Assembly: GCF_040207125.1 (NCBI RefSeq)
Contig: NZ_CP157940.1
Coordinates: 2,232,001 to 2,296,000 of the forward strand
Reading direction: 5' to 3'
Length of the DNA: 64,000 bases
Source: Lacrimispora sp. BS-2
GTDB taxonomy: Bacteria > Bacillota > Clostridia > Lachnospirales > Lachnospiraceae
Part shown: positions 15,922 to 24,380 of the stretch, in pieces
How the letters are laid out: every line of letters begins with the position of its first letter
How positions within the stretch are numbered: position 1 is the first letter of the stretch
The notes under the pieces: model-generated
Told to the model about the DNA's origin: nothing
Seen by the model: only the letters and a program-made list of their open reading frames with translations
Database searches by the model: none
Made by a program: the position numbers and the translations under genes

Positions 15922-16078
15922 TATGGATATCGTCATTTTTTATACTTTTCCTGATATTTCTTTTTTATTTTGTGCACTTTGTCTTTGCATTCAGTTTTCC
16001 GTCTGCAGGAAGCTGCACCTTTCTTTACAATGTTACGCCTCATTACAATCCTGTAATTGTGGCAGTTCCATAAATTTT

Positions 16079-16183
16079 CTTGTCAAGCGGATATTCGCAA
16101 TGACCAATGGGTCGTCCCTCCGCACCCCCACTTACTGCTTTTCCCATTTGAAGCGGGGGACTTACCTGGCTCGGTTAAACTCC
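16079..16183 (+). repeat. Repeat family B, copy 1
   Basis: The copy starts TCAAGCGGATATTCGCAA, continues GACCAATGG and ends in TTGAAGCGGGGGACTTAC and CTCGGTTAAA. Ends match the copies at 21127 and 26512. It occupies most of the 396-base gap between the methyltransferase gene and tRNA-Met. The rest of that gap (15922-16078) shows no gene that I can support; an ORF of 110 codons over this region is created by the repeat. Confidence 0.75.
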
Positions 16184-16213
16184 ATGGAACAACTCTGGTT
16201 TTATATGGGGATG

Positions 16214-16246
16214 AAAAAAAGACATCTGCTATATAACAGATGTCTT
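16214..16246 (-). terminator. Terminator of the tRNA-Val/tRNA-Met unit
   Basis: A perfect 10-bp stem AAGACATCTG/CAGATGTCTT with an 8-base loop is followed on the minus strand by TTTTTTT. It begins seven bases after the tRNA-Met 3' end. Confidence 0.88.
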
Positions 16247-16252
16247 AAAAAG

Positions 16253-16326
16253 TAGCGGAAGGGAGATTCGAACTCTCGACACCACGGGTATGAACCGTGT
16301 GCTCTGGCCAACTGAGCTATTCCGCC
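16253..16326 (-). tRNA. tRNA-Met (anticodon CAU), elongator type
   Basis: This 74-base cloverleaf has D arm GCTC/GAGC, anticodon stem CACGG/CCGTG with loop TTCATAC, and T arm GAGAG-TTCGAAT-CTCCC. The acceptor GGCGGAA/TTCCGCT has a G-U first pair. The first pair and D loop fit elongator Met rather than initiator. A CAU anticodon could also be tRNA-Ile2, but the body resembles Met. Confidence 0.9.
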
Positions 16327-16360
16327 ATATTTAATTGGTGATAAGCAATTTACTTATCAA

Positions 16361-16433
16361 TGGGACCTACAGGGCTCGAACCTGTGACCCTCTGCTTGTA
16401 AGGCAGATGCTCTCCCAGCTGAGCTAAGATCCC
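16361..16433 (-). tRNA. tRNA-Val (anticodon UAC)
   Basis: This 73-base cloverleaf has acceptor GGGATCT/AGGTCCC with one wobble, D arm GCTC/GAGC, anticodon stem TCTGC/GCAGA with loop CTTACAA, and T arm ACAGG-TTCGAGC-CCTGT. It is transcribed first in a two-gene unit with tRNA-Met, 34 bases apart. Confidence 0.94.
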
Positions 16434-16488
16434 AGTGCTTGTCTTGGTCAGGAGCTCTTTATTTTCTCCCGTTCCCGACTGCTTCATT

Positions 16489-16517
16489 AGTATAATATTA
16501 ATTGTATTAATTGTCAA
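16489..16517 (-). promoter_or_regulatory. Sigma-A promoter of the tRNA-Val/tRNA-Met unit
   Basis: TTGACA (16512-16517) and TATACT (16489-16494) on the minus strand are 17 bases apart, in an AT-rich context about 55 bases before tRNA-Val. A second TTGACA lies about 14 bases further upstream. Confidence 0.85.
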
Positions 16518-16676
16518 CACTTTTTTGTCAATTTTTTTCATTTTTTCCTGCCTCTTTATAAAACCTAGATTTTACGGGGAATTTTGTCATTTTTTATGCT
16601 GATGAACCGAAAAGACATACCTGTATATCCAGTTGATTTGTAAACGGGAGGATTGACAGATGTCTTTTCCCGGCCT

Positions 16677-17558
16677 TCATTCCCCATGCAGGATGTCAAA
16701 CAGCTCCTTATAATAGGATTTATAAATACTTCCTTTCCTCCAGATAAATGTAAAATCATGGGTCAATTGAAAATCCTCCAATTCAATTTTTTTCAAAATG
16801 CCCCTGTTTAATTCCTCCTTTACCGCAGCCTCATAAAGAAATGTGATTCCCTGCCCTTTAGCCACCATTTGTTTTATAGCGCTAATATTGCTGATTTCCA
16901 TTATATTAGGGAAATCATGAAGCAATAAATTCTTCCCTTCCAGATAGCGCTCAAAGACATACCTGGTTCCGGAACCAGGTTCCCGGATAAAAAGCCTTTC
17001 CCTGAGAAGATCCTCCACTTTTGCGATCTCCCGTTGAAACTCATAGTCAGGCGCACAGACAGCTGCAAACGGCTCCGAGGCAAAAACCAGAAAATCATAT
17101 TCCTTTTTCAGGAAAAACCCCTCCACCAAAGCGAATTCAATCTCCCCTTCATTCAGTTTCCCAAGCAGCTCCTTAGTATCCCCGACCACCATCTGAACCG
17201 CTGTCTCCGGATACACATGAAGAAATCTTGTGAGCGCTTCCGGCATCACGTACTCTCCTATGGTCATGGTAGCGCCAAATACCAGCCTCCCGCCTTTTCC
17301 CGATTGCTGCTCCATGATCTTTTTTAAATGCAGCTCATCATCCTTCATGGTTATGGCGGCAGATAAAAAGACTTTTCCCGCCTCCGTCAAATTCACCTTT
17401 TTTCCGTTGTATTCAAACAGTCTGGTTCCATACTTGTTTTCTAAATAATGAATATGATGGGACACCGCAGGCTGGGTGATATGAAGTTCACTGGCTGCCT
17501 TTGTAAAGTTCATGCAGCGGCATACCGCAAGAAACGTATCAATCCGAAAATCCAGCAT
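16677..17558 (-). CDS. LysR-family transcriptional regulator
   Basis: The 293-residue protein has an N-terminal winged helix-turn-helix (about residues 1-60; FTKAASELHITQPAVSHHIHYLE) and a periplasmic-binding-like effector domain (about 88-290). It is divergent from the YeiH-family gene 128 bases away, the typical LysR arrangement with its target. An inverted repeat TTTATA-n10-TATAAA lies between the genes. By analogy with CysB-type partners of YeiH the effector may be a sulfur compound, but that is inference. Confidence 0.9.
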   Translation of the reverse strand: MLDFRIDTFLAVCRCMNFTKAASELHITQPAVSHHIHYLENKYGTRLFEYNGKKVNLTEAGKVFLSAAITMKDDELHLKKIMEQQSGKGGRLVFGATMTIGEYVMPEALTRFLHVYPETAVQMVVGDTKELLGKLNEGEIEFALVEGFFLKKEYDFLVFASEPFAAVCAPDYEFQREIAKVEDLLRERLFIREPGSGTRYVFERYLEGKNLLLHDFPNIMEISNISAIKQMVAKGQGITFLYEAAVKEELNRGILKKIELEDFQLTHDFTFIWRKGSIYKSYYKELFDILHGE

Positions 17559-17602
17559 GAATTATATTCTCCTTTTGATTGCTCCATTAACCATAACATA
17601 TT

Positions 17603-17657
17603 TTTATAGTTTAATAAATATAAATCATTTTATTTTATTGTTATGATCCAATATAAT
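17603..17657 (+). promoter_or_regulatory. Candidate LysR operator and yeiH promoter
   Basis: TTTATA (17603-17608) and TATAAA (17619-17624) form an inverted repeat of the T-n11-A type expected for LysR proteins. A perfect -10 TATAAT is at 17652-17657 with no good -35, which fits a promoter that needs the activator. AAGGAGG follows before the start codon. Confidence 0.55.
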
Positions 17658-17686
17658 AAAACCAGATCAAGAAGGAGGATTAATTC

Positions 17687-18685
17687 ATGAAAAAATACGC
17701 CCCAGGCATTCTTCTCTGCCTTTTCATATCCGCTCCCGCATGGTTTTTAGGAAAAACCTTCCCGGTTATCGGCGGCCCTGTTTTTGCCATTCTCATCGGC
17801 ATGGCAATGGCACCCTTTGTAAAAAGGAAGGAATCTTTCCGGCCGGGAGTGGCTTTTACTTCAAAAAAAATCCTGCAATATGCCGTGATTCTCCTGGGCT
17901 TCTCCATGAACCTGTCCACAGTTCTTCAAAAGGGCAGGGAAGCCCTGCCCATCATCCTGGCGACCATCTCCACTTCCCTGTTGATTGCATTCATCCTTTC
18001 TAAAACACTGCGGCTCCCAGGTAAGACCGCCATTTTAATCGGCGTTGGCTCGTCCATCTGCGGAGGTTCCGCCATTGCCGCCACAGCTCCGGTTATTGAC
18101 GCCAATGACAGTGAGATCGCCCAGTCCATATCTGTCATCTTTTTTTTCAACATCATTGCTGCTCTGCTTTTTCCAGCTTTAGGCTCGGCTTTGGGACTTT
18201 CTAATGAGGGCTTTGGCCTGTTTGCCGGAACTGCCATTAACGATACCTCTTCCGTGACGGCTGCCGCTTCCGCCTGGGATGGCATGTACGGCAGCAACAC
18301 CTTGGAATCGGCTACCATAGTAAAACTGACCAGAACCCTGGCCATCATCCCTATTACGCTGTTTTTGGCATGTTACAAAACCGGAAAAGAGAAGAAAACT
18401 TCGGAACGCTCCATCTCCATTGGAAAAGTTTTTCCCTCCTTTGTACTCTTTTTTCTGCTGGCTTCCATAATCACTACGGCATTTCCCATACCAGCAGGTG
18501 TTACCGGTTCATTAAAAGGCTTAAGCAAACTTTTTATCATCATGGCTATGGGAGCCATTGGAACCAATACCGATTTAATTAAGCTGATACGGACAGGCAA
18601 AAAGCCCCTTTTATTAGGCTTTTGCTGTTGGCTTGGGATATCTGTAGTAAGCCTGGCCCTTCAAGTGATTCTAGGAATCTGGTAA
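17687..18685 (+). CDS. YeiH-family putative sulfate exporter membrane protein
   Basis: The 332-residue integral membrane protein has about ten hydrophobic segments and the family features [19 protein letters not shown] (about residues 119-137) and [14 protein letters not shown] (about 187-200). Members (PF03601; YeiH/YadS) are called putative sulfate or sulfonate exporters, but few are characterised. It is single-gene, divergent from a LysR regulator, with a strong bidirectional terminator behind it. Confidence 0.88.
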   Translation: MKKYAPGILLCLFISAPAWFLGKTFPVIGGPVFAILIGMAMAPFVKRKESFRPGVAFTSKKILQYAVILLGFSMNLSTVLQKGREALPIILATISTSLLIAFILSKTLRLPGKTAILIGVGSSICGGSAIAATAPVIDANDSEIAQSISVIFFFNIIAALLFPALGSALGLSNEGFGLFAGTAINDTSSVTAAASAWDGMYGSNTLESATIVKLTRTLAIIPITLFLACYKTGKEKKTSERSISIGKVFPSFVLFFLLASIITTAFPIPAGVTGSLKGLSKLFIIMAMGAIGTNTDLIKLIRTGKKPLLLGFCCWLGISVVSLALQVILGIW

Positions 18686-18734
18686 AATCGGATGCAGGAA
18701 TGCAAGCATTTTTTGCACCTTGCTCATTGCATAT

Positions 18735-18790
18735 ATAAATAAGGCAGGCCGGGAAACATGGATTTCATGTTCCCGGCCTGCCTTATTTAT
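18735..18790. terminator. Bidirectional terminator between yeiH and the NYN-domain gene
   Basis: A nearly perfect hairpin of about 24 bp (AATAAGGCAGGCCGGGAA pairing with TTCCCGGCCTGCCTTATT, one bulged A) is flanked by A-rich and T-rich sequence. The stop codon of the convergent NYN gene (18787-18789) lies inside the stem foot. Confidence 0.9.
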
Positions 18791-19710
18791 TCTTCTTTTT
18801 TCAGATACACCGTCTTATTATTATTTTTATTCTCCCGGACCTCTAACTGATTAATGCTGTGGACAAATTTAGAGAAGGTGGAATATCCGTAATCCTTTAC
18901 CTTGAAATCAGCAAATTTCCGGTGTATGCCATTCCCTAAAGCCGCCAGCTCCATACCGTTCTTTCCACTGCCCTTTACCAGTCCCACTGCAAAATCATCC
19001 AGCTCCTGCTTTTTAGTACGGTTATCCTTCATCCGCACAGTTACCACATTATTGGATTTTTTAAGCTCAAAGCCGCCCATTTCCTCCAAAAATTTGGACA
19101 GGGAGCTATAACCGTAGTTTCTTACATCAAAATCAGAGTATTTTTTCACAAGGCGGTTGCCGATCTCTCCAAGACCTGTTGCCTTATTCTTATCTTCATT
19201 CTCTAAAAGAATCGAAGTGATATCCTGCTCGATCACCTCTTTTCCTATGGCGCCTCCTCCTGTGCCTTCCTCTTCCTGGTCAAGGAGAACCTCCAGATTG
19301 GTAAAAACCGTACAGGCCGCCCGGAAGGATTTGGGAGTCTTATCCTCCCCCATTCCGATGACTTCCTTACCCGATTCCCGAAGCCTGCTGGCCAGGCGGG
19401 TGAAATCGCTGTCACTGGATACGATGCAGAATCCATCCACATTGTCCGTATAGAGCAAGTCCATGGCATCAATGATAAGGGCGGAATCGGTTGCATTCTT
19501 TCCTACGGTATTGGAGAATTGCTGGATGGGAGTGATTGAGTTCTCTAAGAGCTCCATTTTCCATTTTCCCATCTGGGAGCTTGTCCAATCCCCATAAATT
19601 CTTTTGTAAGTAATGACGCCGTAGCGGGTCATTTCATCCAGAATACTCGTAATATACTTTGCGGAAATATTATCCGAATCAATCAATACTGCAAATTTCT
19701 TATCGCTCAA
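18787..19710 (-). CDS. NYN-domain nuclease with two OST-HTH/LOTUS domains
   Basis: The 307-residue protein joins an N-terminal NYN (PIN-like) nuclease domain (about residues 5-145) to two OST-HTH domains (about 160-230 and 238-305), each with an NYGYSSLSKF or DYGYSTFSKF core. Acidic residues expected in the active site are present (LIDSDNIS, LIIDAMD, SSDSDF). Such proteins are predicted RNases with RNA-binding modules; bacterial targets are not known. The start is TTG at 19710 with GGGAGAG upstream. A sigma-A promoter precedes it. Confidence 0.88.
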   Translation of the reverse strand: MSDKKFAVLIDSDNISAKYITSILDEMTRYGVITYKRIYGDWTSSQMGKWKMELLENSITPIQQFSNTVGKNATDSALIIDAMDLLYTDNVDGFCIVSSDSDFTRLASRLRESGKEVIGMGEDKTPKSFRAACTVFTNLEVLLDQEEEGTGGGAIGKEVIEQDITSILLENEDKNKATGLGEIGNRLVKKYSDFDVRNYGYSSLSKFLEEMGGFELKKSNNVVTVRMKDNRTKKQELDDFAVGLVKGSGKNGMELAALGNGIHRKFADFKVKDYGYSTFSKFVHSINQLEVRENKNNNKTVYLKKEE

Positions 19711-19768
19711 TACTCTGCTCTCCCGTCTTAATTATTTTCTTTTTCTGTCAATTCGATCCTGCTTTACC

Positions 19769-19797
19769 ATTATATTTCATTTTTCTATTTATTACAA
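19769..19797 (-). promoter_or_regulatory. Sigma-A promoter of the NYN-domain gene
   Basis: TTGTAA (19792-19797) and TATAAT (19769-19774) on the minus strand are separated by 17 bases, about 60 bases upstream of the TTG start. Confidence 0.65.
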
Positions 19798-19835
19798 TAT
19801 CATTACTGTGGATAAAATGGGAGAATTTTTGCAAC

Positions 19836-19863
19836 GTATTTTTATTTATTTCAACCATACTAA
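19836..19863 (+). promoter_or_regulatory. Possible sporulation sigma-E promoter of cotJABC
   Basis: GTATT at 19836-19840 and CATACTAA at 19856-19863 with a 15-base spacer resemble the sigma-E pattern (ATATT, then CATACAAT). No sigma-A pair is evident. In Bacillus subtilis cotJ is sigma-E dependent, which is the basis for looking here. The leader to the start codon is about 90 bases. Confidence 0.4.
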
Positions 19864-19959
19864 AGAAGAAAGCTAAATGAACAGCTAAAACACCTTAAAG
19901 TTGTACTTTTACGCCCAAAAACAGGAACAGAAAGCAGGAAAGAAGAAAGGAGTGTTATT

Positions 19960-20157
19960 ATGAATTCAACTAATTCATGTGGATGTGACCCATCAAATGT
20001 CAATTCTGCTACACCTTCAAAAACGGTTCAACTGGCTATTGCCACAGTTCCCATGCAGCCCTGGGAACAGCCTTATGATCCACAGACAGCCTTAAAGCAT
20101 GGGACCATTTTTCCCTCCCTTAATATGCCTTTTTATGTTACAGGAGGTGATCAATAA
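19960..20157 (+). CDS. cotJA: Spore coat-associated protein CotJA
   Basis: A 65-residue protein with the CotJA core (QLAIATVPMQPWEQPYDP, then LKHGTIFPSLNMPFY). It belongs to the CotJ complex of the inner spore coat. The N terminus carries CGCDPSN. The start has AAAGGAGTG upstream. The TAA overlaps the cotJB ATG, so the two are translationally coupled. Confidence 0.92.
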   Translation: MNSTNSCGCDPSNVNSATPSKTVQLAIATVPMQPWEQPYDPQTALKHGTIFPSLNMPFYVTGGDQ

Positions 20158-20453
20158 TGGCTGATCAAAAAACTCTTTTAAAGCAGATCACAGAAGTGAG
20201 CTTTACTGTTAATGATTTAACATTGTATTTAGATACTCATCCACTGGATGAAAATGCATTAACAGCCTTTAAGCAGGCTATGGAACAAAGAAAACAGCTT
20301 TTAAAAACCTACGCGGAAAACTTTGAGCCTCTTACCATAAACTGTGTCTGCCCTGATACCAACAACAAAACAGGAACCAATACAAAATATCCGGGACAAA
20401 AACATTTTACCTGGACAGACGGCCCGCTGCCCTGGGAAGGAGGAAACGTATAA
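20157..20453 (+). CDS. cotJB: Spore coat protein CotJB
   Basis: This 98-residue protein matches the CotJB pattern: an N-terminal helical region (LLKQITEVSFTVNDLTLYLD, then ALTAFKQAMEQRKQLLKTYA) and a C-terminal Trp-rich end (HFTWTDGPLPWEGG). It is thought to be packaged with CotJC in the spore coat. It overlaps both neighbours by one base. Confidence 0.93.
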   Translation: MADQKTLLKQITEVSFTVNDLTLYLDTHPLDENALTAFKQAMEQRKQLLKTYAENFEPLTINCVCPDTNNKTGTNTKYPGQKHFTWTDGPLPWEGGNV

Positions 20454-21073
20454 TGTGGAATTATGAAAAAAGACTGCAGTTCCCTGTAAATATCAAAGAA
20501 ACATGCCCAAAAACAGCCTCTCTCATTATCAGCCAATTTGGCGGACCTGATGGAGAGCTGGCAGCATCCATGCGTTATCTTTCCCAAAGATATTCTATGC
20601 CATGCAAGGAAGTAGGGGGACTTTTAACAGACATTGGTACGGAAGAGCTTGGACATCTGGAGATGATCTGCTCTATCATTTACCAGCTGACGAAAAATCT
20701 GACTGTGGAACAGGCAAAGACAGCAGGGTTTGATGCTTATTATATTGATCATACAACAGCCCTTTGGCCCACTGCTGCGGCCGGAGTTCCGTTCAATGCC
20801 TGTGAATTCCAGTCCAAGGGCGATGCCATTACCGATTTGATCGAGGACCTGGCAGCTGAGCAGAAGGCAAGGACAACCTATGACAACCTCATCCGGATCA
20901 TACCAAATCCTGATGTAAGAGAACCGTTAAAATTCCTTCGGGAAAGGGAAATCGTACACTTCCAGCGGTTTGGTGAAGCCATTGAAAAAATCAAATCCAA
21001 TTTGAATCCTAAAAACTTTTATTATTATAACCCGGAATTTGACAAACAATTTGTTAAGACCCCTATGCAGTAA
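20453..21073 (+). CDS. cotJC: Spore coat manganese catalase CotJC
   Basis: The 206-residue ferritin-like protein has dimanganese-ligand motifs EELGHLEMI (about residues 63-71), EQKARTTYDNLI (about 136-147) and REREIVHFQRF (about 163-173). CotJC decomposes hydrogen peroxide or acts structurally in the spore coat. It is last in the cotJ operon, and a strong terminator follows four bases later. Confidence 0.94.
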   Translation: MWNYEKRLQFPVNIKETCPKTASLIISQFGGPDGELAASMRYLSQRYSMPCKEVGGLLTDIGTEELGHLEMICSIIYQLTKNLTVEQAKTAGFDAYYIDHTTALWPTAAAGVPFNACEFQSKGDAITDLIEDLAAEQKARTTYDNLIRIIPNPDVREPLKFLREREIVHFQRFGEAIEKIKSNLNPKNFYYYNPEFDKQFVKTPMQ

Positions 21074-21075
21074 GC

Positions 21076-21118
21076 AAAAAAAGCTGGAACAGGTTTATCT
21101 CCTGTTCCAGCTTTTTTT
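21076..21118 (+). terminator. Terminator of cotJABC
   Basis: A 17-bp perfect stem (AAAAAGCTGGAACAGG with CCTGTTCCAGCTTTTT) and an 8-base loop, with T runs in both directions, so it can also serve carB on the minus strand. Confidence 0.93.
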
Positions 21119-21126
21119 ATTTCTTT

Positions 21127-21191
21127 TCAAGCGAATATTCGCAATGACCAATGGATCAGCCCCTCTGCGGCCCTACTTGATCCGGTTAAAT
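21127..21191 (-). repeat. Repeat family B, copy 2, joined to the carB stop codon
   Basis: Read on the plus strand it starts TCAAGCGAATATTCGCAA, which contains the 12-bp palindrome GCGAATATTCGC, then GACCAATGG, and ends CTACTTGATCCGGTTAAA. The TTA of GGTTAAA is the complement of the carB stop codon (21186-21188). On the minus strand it can form GGATCA/TGATCC plus the palindromic hairpin, just before the shared terminator. Confidence 0.78.
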
Positions 21192-24100
21192 CCGGGCAAT
21201 ATCAACCAGGGTCAGTTCTTTGGCTTTATTCTCCATACTGGTCACTAAGGCTGCCGCCGTATCCAGGGAGGTCAAAACCGTCACACCGGTCTCTATTGCA
21301 TTTCTGCGGATCACAAATCCGTCCCTGCTTCTGTCCGCTCCCTGAGTCGGCGTATCAATGATAAGATCGATCTCATGGCCCAGGATCAGGTCCAGAAGGT
21401 TTGGGGATTCCTGTTCCAGCTTACGGACCATAAAAGCCTTTATCCCATGGCTGTCAAGCGCCCTGGCCGTTCCTGATGTGGAAAATATCTTATAGCCCTG
21501 GGCCTGGAACCTTTTTGCAATGTCAATGATCTCTTCCTTATCGGAATCCTTCACGGTTATGATCATGTTTTTATGCCTTGGAAGCTTGATTCCTGCCCCT
21601 GCAAACGCTTTGTAAAGAGCCTCATTAAAGGTCTTTGCTATCCCCAGGCACTCTCCGGTGGATTTCATCTCCGGTCCAAGGCTTACATCGGCGCCCCGGA
21701 TCTTTTCAAAGGAGAATACCGGCATTTTTACAGCGATATAGTCTGCCGGCCGCGCAAGTCCGGGTTCATACCCCAGCTCCCTGATGGTGTGCCCGCATAT
21801 GACCTGGGTTGCTAAAGGAACAATGGGGATTCCTGTCACTTTGCTGATATAAGGCACAGTACGGGAAGACCGGGGATTTACCTCAATAACATATACTTCC
21901 TCCCCGCTCACAATGAATTGAATGTTGATCATGCCCTTAACATGTAAGGCTTTCGAAAGCCTTCTTGTATATTCCACCAGCTTTTCCTTTACGGTTTCAC
22001 TTATGCTCTGGGCCGGATATATGGAAATGCTGTCACCGGAGTGCACACCCGCTCTTTCCATATGCTCCATGATACCGGGAATCAGAATATTCTCACCGTC
22101 GCAAACCGCGTCCACTTCAATTTCCTTGCCCGGGATATATTTATCCACCAAAATGGGGTGTTCCTGTGCAATCTGGTTGATGATCCCGATAAATTCATCA
22201 ATATCCTGGTCAGAGATGGCAATCTGCATGCCCTGGCCGCCCAGCACATAAGAGGGTCTTACCAGTACCGGATATCCAAGTTCTCCTGCCGCTCTCTTGG
22301 CTTCTTCTGCCGTAAATACCGTCTGGCCTGCCGGTCTTGGAATCCTGCATTCTTCCAGAATCTTATCAAACAGTTCCCGGTCCTCTGCCGCATCCACGTC
22401 CTCTGCAGCCGTTCCCAGAATGGGGACCCCCATATTGATCAGGGCTTCCGTCAGCTTAATGGCCGTCTGGCCGCCAAACTGGACCACCGCTCCATCAGGC
22501 TTTTCAATGTCAACGATGCTCTCCACATCTTCCGGGGTAAGGGGTTCAAAATACAGCTTATCAGCAATATCAAAGTCAGTGCTTACGGTCTCCGGATTGT
22601 TATTGACTATAATCGTCTCATAGCCTTCCCTGCTAAAACTCCATGTGCTGTGAACCGAACAGAAGTCAAATTCAATTCCCTGTCCAATGCGGATGGGGCC
22701 GGAGCCAAGAACCAGCACCTTCTTTTTTCCAGAGGTTTTTACCGCCTCATTCTCACTTCCAAAGCAGGAATAATAGTAAGGAGTTTCCGCGGCAAATTCG
22801 GCGGCGCAGGTATCCACCATTTTAAACGCTGCCGCAATTCCGTTATCCTTTCTCATCCGGCGGATTTCCTGCCAGGGTATTCCTGTAAGCTTTGAAATGA
22901 CCGTATCCGGAAATTCAATCCTCTTTGCTTCCTTTAATAAATCCAGGGTAAAAGGCCCTTTCTTAAGGGCATCTTCCATTTCCACAAGAATTGCCAGCTT
23001 ATCAATAAACCATATATCAATTTTTGTAATATCATGGATCCTTTCATAGGAAAAGCCTCTTCTTAATGCTTCGGCAATGACCCATATCCTTCTGTCATCT
23101 ACAAGAGAAAGAGTCTCTGCCAGTTCCTCATCCGTAAGCCCTGTAAAATCATAGGACATCAGGCTGTCCACATGCTGCTCCAGGGAACGGATGGCTTTCA
23201 TGAGACCGCCCTCAAAATTCGTGCAAATGCTCATGACCTCTCCGGTGGCCTTCATCTGGGTCCCCAGACTCCTCTTGGCGCTTAGGAATTTGTCAAAGGG
23301 AAGGCGGGGCATCTTGACCACGCAGTAATCCAGCATCGGCTCAAAGCTGGCACAGGTCTTCTTAGTTACCGCATTCTTTATTTCATCCAGGTTATAGCCC
23401 AGAGCGATCTTGGCCGCAACCTTTGCTATTGGGTAACCGGTTGCCTTGGAGGCCAGGGCCGAGGAACGGCTGACCCTGGGATTTACCTCGATAACGCAGT
23501 ACTCAAAGCTTTCCGGGTGAAGGGCATACTGCACATTACAGCCTCCTGTGATTCCCAGCTCGCTGATGATCCTTAGGGCAGAGGTGCGGAGCATCTGGTA
23601 TTCCTTATCCCCTAAGGTCTGGGAAGGAGCCACCACAATGCTGTCGCCGGTATGAACACCTACCGGGTCAATGTTTTCCATATTACATACGGTGATCACA
23701 TTGCCTGCTCCGTCACGCATCACCTCGTATTCAATCTCCTTCCAGCCTGCGATGCAGCGTTCCACAAGAACCTGTCCCACGCGGGATAAACGGAGACCAT
23801 TTTCCAGGATCTCCCGGCACTGCCCCGGGGTTTCAGCAATGCCTCCCCCGGAACCTCCCAAGGTATAGGCCGGCCGAAGCACCACAGGATATCCGATTTT
23901 TTCCGCCACCTTAAGGCCGTCTTCCACATGTTCTACTATATCAGAGGGTGCCACCGGTTCCCCGATCTTTTCCATGGTCTCTTTAAACAGTTCCCGGTCC
24001 TCTGCCTTCTTAATGGTAAGGGCCGTGGTTCCGATCAGGCGTACCTTATGCTCTTTAAAAAATCCTTTATCATCCAGCTCCATGGCAAGGTTTAAGCCTG

Positions 24101-24380
24101 CCTGGCCTCCAAGGGTGGGAAGGACACTGTCCGGTCTTTCCTTTAAGATAAGCTGTTCCACCACCTCTGCGGTCAGGGGCTCAATGTAGACCTTATCCGC
24201 AATGTCCTTATCCGTCATGATGGTGGCCGGGTTGGAATTTAGCAGGACTACTTCGATTCCCTCTTCTTTTAAGGAACGGCAGGCCTGGGTTCCGGCGTAA
24301 TCAAATTCTGCTGCCTGGCCGATGACAATAGGGCCGGAGCCAAGAACGAGCACTTTTTTAATATCCAGATTCTTTGGCAT
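21186..24380 (-). CDS. carB: Carbamoyl-phosphate synthase large subunit
   Basis: The 1064-residue enzyme makes carbamoyl phosphate from bicarbonate, ammonia and two ATP for pyrimidine and arginine synthesis. It has two homologous ATP-grasp halves: carboxyphosphate domain (about 1-400; start KVLVLGSGPIVIGQAAEFDYAG) and carbamoyl-phosphate domain (about 550-930; KKVLVLGSGPIRIGQGIEFD). An MGS-type regulatory domain lies at the C terminus (about 935-1064), the site of UMP/ornithine control in homologues. Its start shares a base with the carA stop. The stop codon lies inside a repeat element. Confidence 0.97.
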   Translation of the reverse strand: MPKNLDIKKVLVLGSGPIVIGQAAEFDYAGTQACRSLKEEGIEVVLLNSNPATIMTDKDIADKVYIEPLTAEVVEQLILKERPDSVLPTLGGQAGLNLAMELDDKGFFKEHKVRLIGTTALTIKKAEDRELFKETMEKIGEPVAPSDIVEHVEDGLKVAEKIGYPVVLRPAYTLGGSGGGIAETPGQCREILENGLRLSRVGQVLVERCIAGWKEIEYEVMRDGAGNVITVCNMENIDPVGVHTGDSIVVAPSQTLGDKEYQMLRTSALRIISELGITGGCNVQYALHPESFEYCVIEVNPRVSRSSALASKATGYPIAKVAAKIALGYNLDEIKNAVTKKTCASFEPMLDYCVVKMPRLPFDKFLSAKRSLGTQMKATGEVMSICTNFEGGLMKAIRSLEQHVDSLMSYDFTGLTDEELAETLSLVDDRRIWVIAEALRRGFSYERIHDITKIDIWFIDKLAILVEMEDALKKGPFTLDLLKEAKRIEFPDTVISKLTGIPWQEIRRMRKDNGIAAAFKMVDTCAAEFAAETPYYYSCFGSENEAVKTSGKKKVLVLGSGPIRIGQGIEFDFCSVHSTWSFSREGYETIIVNNNPETVSTDFDIADKLYFEPLTPEDVESIVDIEKPDGAVVQFGGQTAIKLTEALINMGVPILGTAAEDVDAAEDRELFDKILEECRIPRPAGQTVFTAEEAKRAAGELGYPVLVRPSYVLGGQGMQIAISDQDIDEFIGIINQIAQEHPILVDKYIPGKEIEVDAVCDGENILIPGIMEHMERAGVHSGDSISIYPAQSISETVKEKLVEYTRRLSKALHVKGMINIQFIVSGEEVYVIEVNPRSSRTVPYISKVTGIPIVPLATQVICGHTIRELGYEPGLARPADYIAVKMPVFSFEKIRGADVSLGPEMKSTGECLGIAKTFNEALYKAFAGAGIKLPRHKNMIITVKDSDKEEIIDIAKRFQAQGYKIFSTSGTARALDSHGIKAFMVRKLEQESPNLLDLILGHEIDLIIDTPTQGADRSRDGFVIRRNAIETGVTVLTSLDTAAALVTSMENKAKELTLVDIARI

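Noticed and set aside
15923-16255. Plus-strand open frame of 110 codons
   Set aside because: It runs through repeat family B and into the tRNA terminator. The peptide KRIFAMTNGS that it shares with a frame at 21039 comes from the repeat, not from a conserved gene.
16350-16541. Minus-strand open frame of 63 codons
   Set aside because: It lies over tRNA-Val and its promoter.
22041-22895. Plus-strand open frame of 284 codons
   Set aside because: It is antisense to carB, whose domains are complete. The peptide is rich in Cys, His, Arg and Phe, as expected of a shadow frame.
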